This document shows positions 58,225 through 64,000 of a stretch of DNA of 64,000 nt, in pieces (positions within the stretch are counted from its first letter, which is position 1; the number at the start of each line of letters is the position of its first letter). Source of the stretch: Epiperipatus broadwayi (Eukaryota; Onychophora; Udeonychophora; Euonychophora; Peripatidae); NCBI GenBank assembly GCA_028023455.1, contig JAQFVV010006310.1:250001-314000 (forward strand), read 5' to 3'. The notes below the pieces were generated by a model. The model was not told where the DNA came from. It did no database searches and was given only the letters and a program-made list of their open reading frames with translations. Both the position numbers and the translations under genes were made by a program.

Positions 58225-60335
58225 ATGCTAAAATAACCTGCGGACTGTAATACTATGCAGATGGCAATCTGGAGACTATGACAATGTGTCCTAATTTATT
58301 GCCCCTGATGACACAATCTGCAGAGACCTACCAGGCTTGGAAGGGGAAAAAGGTGCATCTAATTACGGTCGGACTTTGGGTCTTCGGGTAGAATGCTGAT
58401 GAAGACCTGATGAAATGCTCAACCAATGATTGCATGCATTTTAATTGACTAGCTCTATCCCTATTTAATAATATTAAATGCAATTTAGGTTAATTCATCC
58501 ACTTTCACCCCCTTTCCGATTCCTTCAAGCCCAAAGAGTATTTTTTGACTCCCTTAACAGGTATGAACAGATACACACAGCAACTCCTGCACCTATATAT
58601 AGATTACAACTAGCATTTATTTTATTTGTTTTACTTTACAGCTTTTATATGACAAGAAAAATAAATGTATGTGCATGCATAATTGTTTATAAACTGGAAT
58701 GTCAGAACAACTCAATAAACCAGAGACCGGAATATTATAAACTCTTAAACATTTGTTGACAGTGATAATTAACATAAAGTATAATAATAGTAATGATAAA
58801 TATATATGTCACGTGAACTTCTACCATTTTATTAACTAATAATTCTCCAAGTCCATCCCCTATACCCTATGGTAGAAATCCATCTATGACACTCATTCTT
58901 TACAAATCATAATTATATAGAAAAATAAACATTAATAATTTAAGATGATTACGATGCTAGCTAACTAAATTATATATTTATTGATTTTAGCAATCTATTT
59001 AAGTTCCCCCCAATTTATATATATATATGATAGGTATAGAAATTAATACTAGTTGATTAGTCAATCATACTGGAAAAATATATATACATGGTTAATCAAC
59101 AAAATAAAACATATAAGATGTATTCTGTATCAAGGGTTGCAATTTAATCTTATAAAAATAAATGTAGAGAATATTACCTTGCTATTTACATTGATAACCT
59201 GATGTGAAGCAGGTGGATTAACCCAGATTTTATTTACAATAAAAATAGAAAAATATCTAAGTGAATAATCCCCCCATTTCTTCTTTGCTAATTCTGAAAA
59301 ATGAGGCTTCTAGCATCAGAGTGTGAAAATACAACATAGATAATAAAAATAAAAAAATCAAACAAAAATTTACAATATTAACTTATTGATTAAAATTGTT
59401 TTTGGAACAAAGTTCATTAAAAATCATCCTAATAGAAGTAGTAGTTGATAGTAAGACATGTCACTCTCCAAAAGCAGTTTGACTCATCAAATCATTTTCT
59501 TAGGCAAGGATAGATGGGTACAATAGTATCTCCTGTAGTTGTGTATGGTAAAAACCTTGATCTTTAACTGATTCACCTTTAAATATTCCAATGCTTGTTT
59601 ACTTTGGACTGCAGGCATCCTCTTGGTTGTTTTACAATAAAGCAGAATAAAAATAGAGGTTTTATGCAACTGTTAGGAAATAACATGATGCACAATAGCA
59701 TGTTTGCTTTAGCTCATATTCATCTTAAAGTACAATTCAATAATTATTTGTAATCATAAATTTATATTGGATAATATAGAAGCACTTTACGTATATATTT
59801 GTATTAAAAGAATTATTTCTTTTGTTTCCTATTTTCAGCAGACTTAATTTTCGTTTTTTTTTTTTTTGAAAAGATTTAAAATATTAAAAATTACTCCAAC
59901 AACTTTCAAAACATGATTTAATTATCTCAAAATTTATAAATTATTCTTACTTTTTTATTTCTCACTTTCTGTCTTCTGAATTTGGCAAAATTCAAGTTAC
60001 AGTATTTGACTTTAAAAATTTCTATGATTCAAATAAAAAAAAACAAAAAACTCCATTTTAGCATTTGAAATTTTAATTTTACTGCTATATATTTTTGTAG
60101 GTGGAATATTACTGACAAGAAGAACCGCTTTGTAAAAAGTTTGTTTTTATACAGTTCGTGTGTATAGCTCCTGAAACGCTGAGATTTTTAATTACCTATT
60201 GTTTAAATATATTTCATTTATTACAGATAAATAATAAAATCAGTTTTATTTTCACACACGGCCACCTAACTTGACCTCAGGCTATCCCTAAGTCATTTGA
60301 CTATAAATTAATATTCAATTTTAAAATATATATAT
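58225..60335 (+). repeat. Large dispersed repeat, right copy (first part)
   Basis: Counterpart of 22660-23011 joined to 24661-26800. It lacks the 23012-24660 insertion: it runs GACTCCC-TTAACAGGTATGAAC directly at ~58549-58566. It is itself interrupted at 60336 by a 2.55-kb insertion. Confidence 0.85.
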
Positions 60336-62888
60336 TGTAACAGTCGCTGGCTCTCTCTAACCGCATTGAGCATGACATGCGTTTTCTGAGATAGAGCAGC
60401 GGTTAAGAAATATTCAAAGGCATCCAAAATATACATTACTATAATCATACCTTTGAAAGGTTCGTTTACTGCAACCTTTACGCGCCACCTTAAGAAAGAT
60501 TGCTCCCCTGCCTAAGGGATATGATCATGTAATAAGTAAAGAGCTATAATCTCTTATAAAAAATCAATAGAAAGTGAATGCCTAACGAATGATTTCCGAT
60601 CCCGGTAAGTTTAATCCCTGACTAGCTCAATCAACTCATGATCTCAGGATGGTGGTTTGTTACTTCGTTAACAGAAAAGGTCAAACAATAATATCATTAT
60701 CAAATGCACAGCATAACTCCATACTTTAAATTTAGATATTAAATTTATTAAGCCCTCTATGATTATATAAATATTTATAAAATAATAAACACACACATAA
60801 ACGATAGTAATTAAAATTCAAGCGTATAATAAATTTTAAAGTTTCATGAATGGGAAAGGAATGGTCTGAAATTCTCCCCTGCTTACACTTTAAACTCAAA
60901 ACAAAATTTCTTATTAACAATGTGTATTGGCCATGGTATGTACGTGTTTCATAATAATACAAAAAAAATGGGTTAGCCACGAGTTAGATATTAGAATCTT
61001 AAATGTTCCATAATCTGAGTCCTGCACGTGGCAGACAATAATAATTATTTGGAACACTTTCGAACCCACTTTTATTCCTTATGAAAACAATCCTGCACTT
61101 AGCGGATGGAATAAATTTACTAGGGGAACAAACTCGTGCTAAACTACCATTTTAATTTTAAAAGTTCCATAATCTGAGTCCTGCCCGTAGCGGACGATAA
61201 TAATTATTTGGAACACTGTCATACATACTTTTATTCCCTTATAACAACAATCCTGCACTTAGCGGATGGAATAAATTTTCTATTATTTCAAAGCGAAACA
61301 CATACACCCAATGACCAAACCACCCAATTATCTCTATTTAACTATTTTGAAATATTTCATATTTACTTTATCGATTCTTTTATAATTTATTTAGATACTC
61401 CAATGAATTACGTATAGCTTTACGTTAAAATTACAAACAAAATATCTATGATGAATTACGCAATTCATTGGCTCATTTAATAATAGCAATATAAGTCAAA
61501 TGACGAATTACTCATAATAAGACATAAAAAAAAATATAAAAACATAAATAATACTTCCCGGAAGTCTTCGTTCTTCTCCGGGCTATGATTTTGAGGGCGA
61601 TATATATCTGCTGTGCAGGTGATTACTTCACAGGGCCTATATGGAGGTTGGCAAATTGTCCATAGCAGCCACACTTTCAGAAATGGAAAGTCACATCACT
61701 GGATGGCTATGTAGGACTCCGAGCTGTGCGAATGTACCGAACTTGGTTTTCTACTCCATGTCTATTGCGGGATCACGAATAAATCTTGATTCCATTTTCT
61801 TCGCGATATAAAACATTAGCTTAAATTTCAATTGTATTTTTCTTTTTCAGTCAATGAATATCATATTTCTTGGTCTGCGCCTTTTAAAATACCTTCAGCA
61901 TTCCGAATAAATAGTTTTTACGCTCATAATTCTTTTTTTCCTTCTCTTTTGTCAGTACACTCCGGAAACTATACTGCTAACGGGTAAGAGTGCCTGTGTG
62001 AGTATCAACGAATATAATCCAGCAAACTCAAAGCGAACGGGTAAGAGTGCCCGTGCGAGTATCAACCAATGTAACCCAGCTAACTAATTAAATTTCACCT
62101 GACCAGCCTTTATATATCCCCCTCCCTTACAGGGTGTATTCTCTCATCCCCTCCACAAGTTATTGCTTTTACATTTCTGTTTTCTATTAAACAATGGATT
62201 TAATTTTAGCTATCTTTTAATTAATTTCAGAATTTCACAAACCATTTAAATTCCAATTCCTTGATTTCTTTAAACAATAAAGTAAAATTACATTTATCTA
62301 ATTACATAATTTTGAATAGGTGTCAAGCCGAATAACCACTGATACAATTTCTACACTTGTTTTCCAAAAACATTATACGATAAAAGAAAGAGGTCATTGG
62401 CTTGCCTGCGGTCATGAACATTAAGTTGTAAAAAAAAATTATAAAACTGCATACTTGTTGTCACATAAAAATTGTTTTTGAGTTTTCCAAAAAGAATATT
62501 CAACAAGCAACAGAAAAAAAAATACATTTGAGAATCTAAAATAAAATCAAGTCAAAATAAAATATGTTGACTGTTGGGTTATTTGCAAATACATTTCAGT
62601 TTCCCATAAGAATTTCTTTAACCCTCTGCCATATTTATTCATATCATAAATAAAAAACATAGCATTTATTAACAGCAAAATACATATTTATATGTGGTGT
62701 CCGCCTTTGTTTATTTATGGGCGTATTATCACCATTCATCCTATTTATTTTAAATATAGTGTGTGTGTAAGCAACAGAGAAATATACCTGCACAGACCAC
62801 TCCTTTTATTATAATACGTACATTTGTTTGGACTGCAAATAATGCTTGCAGTCAACTTTGTGGCAGTCATTTAAAACTGACTGTCACA
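60336..62888. mobile_element. 2.55-kb insertion with TG...CA ends and ATAT flanks
   Basis: It starts TGTAACAGTC and ends GACTGTCACA (10-bp imperfect inverted ends). ATAT lies on both sides (60332-60335, 62889-62892), while the paralogous copy near 26830 has only AAAATATACATTAG. TG...CA ends and a 4-bp duplication fit an LTR-type integration. Internally it has a ~160-bp tandem repeat and, near 62040-62090, the inverse of a GTTAGCTGGGTT head that also opens the 36190 element. No gag-pol coding is visible. Confidence 0.6.
61001..61290 (+). repeat. Tandem repeat, two ~130-160-bp units
   Basis: Both units have TTCCATAATCTGAGTCCTGC, ATAATAATTATTTGGAACAC, ACTTTTATTCC and AATCCTGCACTTAGCGGATG. A shorter tandem pair (GGGTAAGAGTGCC.GTG.GAGTATCAAC) follows at 61981-62070. 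Confidence 0.8.
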
Positions 62889-64000
62889 ATATACATTATA
62901 GTTTATTAATCAAATAGTTTATATATATACAATATTAGTTTTTAAAATATTGGTCATATTAAATTTATTATAAAATAGTAATTTATTGTGCATTCCCTAA
63001 TTCACTCTAAATAAATATGTGTTGTACATGTATATATAATAATAATAAACAAATTATCTTCCCATTATTAATGCAAGTTCCAAATGGATTGGTTTCACTA
63101 AGTAGGCCGATCTTGTTAGGAATATTTGCGTTGTAAGCTACCCTTTACAATATATTTCTGAGATGCGTAAATGATAAATTTTAGCTTTTCAATATTTTTT
63201 TTATTTTTGTTTATTTTTCACATTAAAATACATAGGTGTGGCTCAGATATATATATATTACAGGAGCAAACATACTAACAAAATATTAATTTTATAAATA
63301 GTTTATTATGCAACTGTTAATTGTCCAAAAATAATTAAGAGTTAGAAATATAATATTGTTTTAATTTTGGGAAGGAATTTTAATTAAAGTTTTTATTGAA
63401 AATAAAATGGAGAATAAGATTAATAGATTTTACTTTTGTTATAAATATTTTTGTCAAATCTATTTCCCATCTGGAAATAGATTTGAATATATTTTTGGAA
63501 CATTATTTAACGATTGCATCTTCAAGAACAATGGATAAAGAAAACAAGATTTTATTAGATCGGAGATTAGTGTTTAAGCTAGAAATAAATTAAAAGCATT
63601 CCACAAATACTTGAGCGGGATATAAAATGGGTTGATTTTAAAGCATGAAAATATAGCTACTATTGAGAGAGCCATGTTGTCAACATAACCCACATTGGTT
63701 TGAAGTTTTAAAAAATGATTGAATAGAAACCCCATCACCCCCTGACCTGTGATCATCTTCCGCTGCCATATCGTCCTGCTGCCTAGGAATGAAGTAAAAG
63801 CCCAATGGAGAGCTTTGGAATGCTGATCATAAGTTAGCAGTTACCTTAGAACTCGCAATGATCCTTGAACTCCTATGCATGAGCCAGACTTTGAAAAATG
63901 GTCTCTTAAAATGGTGCAAGGTAAATTATTTTTCAAGCTGCCACCTGAAAGTAAATCTAGCCCAACTAATCTCAAACCCTATTATCAAGTCTTCTAATGT
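62889..64000 (+). repeat. Large dispersed repeat, right copy (second part, runs off the edge)
   Basis: 62889-63175 matches 26840-27065, and 63200-64000 matches 49415-49761 plus 51102-51640. It shows that the 22.7-27.1-kb and 49.4-51.6-kb sequences are parts of one longer element. No intact gene is seen. Confidence 0.8.

Overview
The window looks like animal nuclear DNA, most probably from an arthropod-like invertebrate with a large, repeat-loaded, very A+T-rich genome. There are no operons or densely packed ORFs. The real coding sequence is short exons with GT/AG boundaries, and nearly everything else is transposon debris, so most open frames in the window are chance or repeat-derived. The lineage is inferred from style and cannot be fixed from this sequence alone.

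The one gene recognised firmly is ASCC3 (activating signal cointegrator 1 complex subunit 3) on the minus strand. Its start-codon exon is at 37887-38126 and the next coding exon at 7947-8509. The two join in frame and give residues 1-265. The intron between them is 29.4 kb, and the helicase exons lie beyond the left edge. About 5.1 kb upstream on the opposite strand, a CRE-like site followed by ATGGCGG and a 46-nt coding segment with a donor (43226-43271) is a candidate first exon of a divergent gene, weakly SUMO-like.

Layout. 1-7.9 kb: a minus-strand Ty3/gypsy integrase relic and anonymous repeats. 8.9-10.8 kb: a foldback element with two tandem arrays. 13.1-13.4 kb: a DDI1/DDI2-like protease pseudogene fragment. 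13.4-15.6 kb: a long dispersed repeat (copy at 55.5-57.5 kb). 16.6-19.4 kb: a dead RTE-like LINE with a 204-bp MITE inside it. 22.4-27.1 kb: part of a large dispersed repeat that recurs at 58.0-64.0 kb and 49.2-51.7 kb. 27.1-31.9 kb: two adjacent TIR elements, the second a 3.47-kb palindrome carrying a duplicated exon. 32.9-34.1 kb: a second LINE relic. 36.2-37.6 kb: a possible solo LTR. 38.4-41.7 kb: tRNA-derived SINE copies and weak LINE debris. 46-47 and 49.8-51.1 kb: two more TIR elements. 53.8-55.05 kb: a Tigger/pogo relic. 60.3-62.9 kb: an insertion with TG...CA ends.

The most interesting pattern is a group of non-autonomous TIR elements (27139-28397, 28436-31903, 35487 onward, 45993-47030, 49762-51101). 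They start with GGT or GTT, three of them have perfect or near-perfect 8-bp target duplications, and their outermost ~27 bp differ. All carry the same internal box, close to CGCTTGATGGCGCTG, at bases 28-42 from the terminus. In several this is followed by a hairpin resembling TTTCTGTGCAAAAACACAG. The box also resembles the AGCGCC(A/C)(C/T)CT core of CTCF sites.
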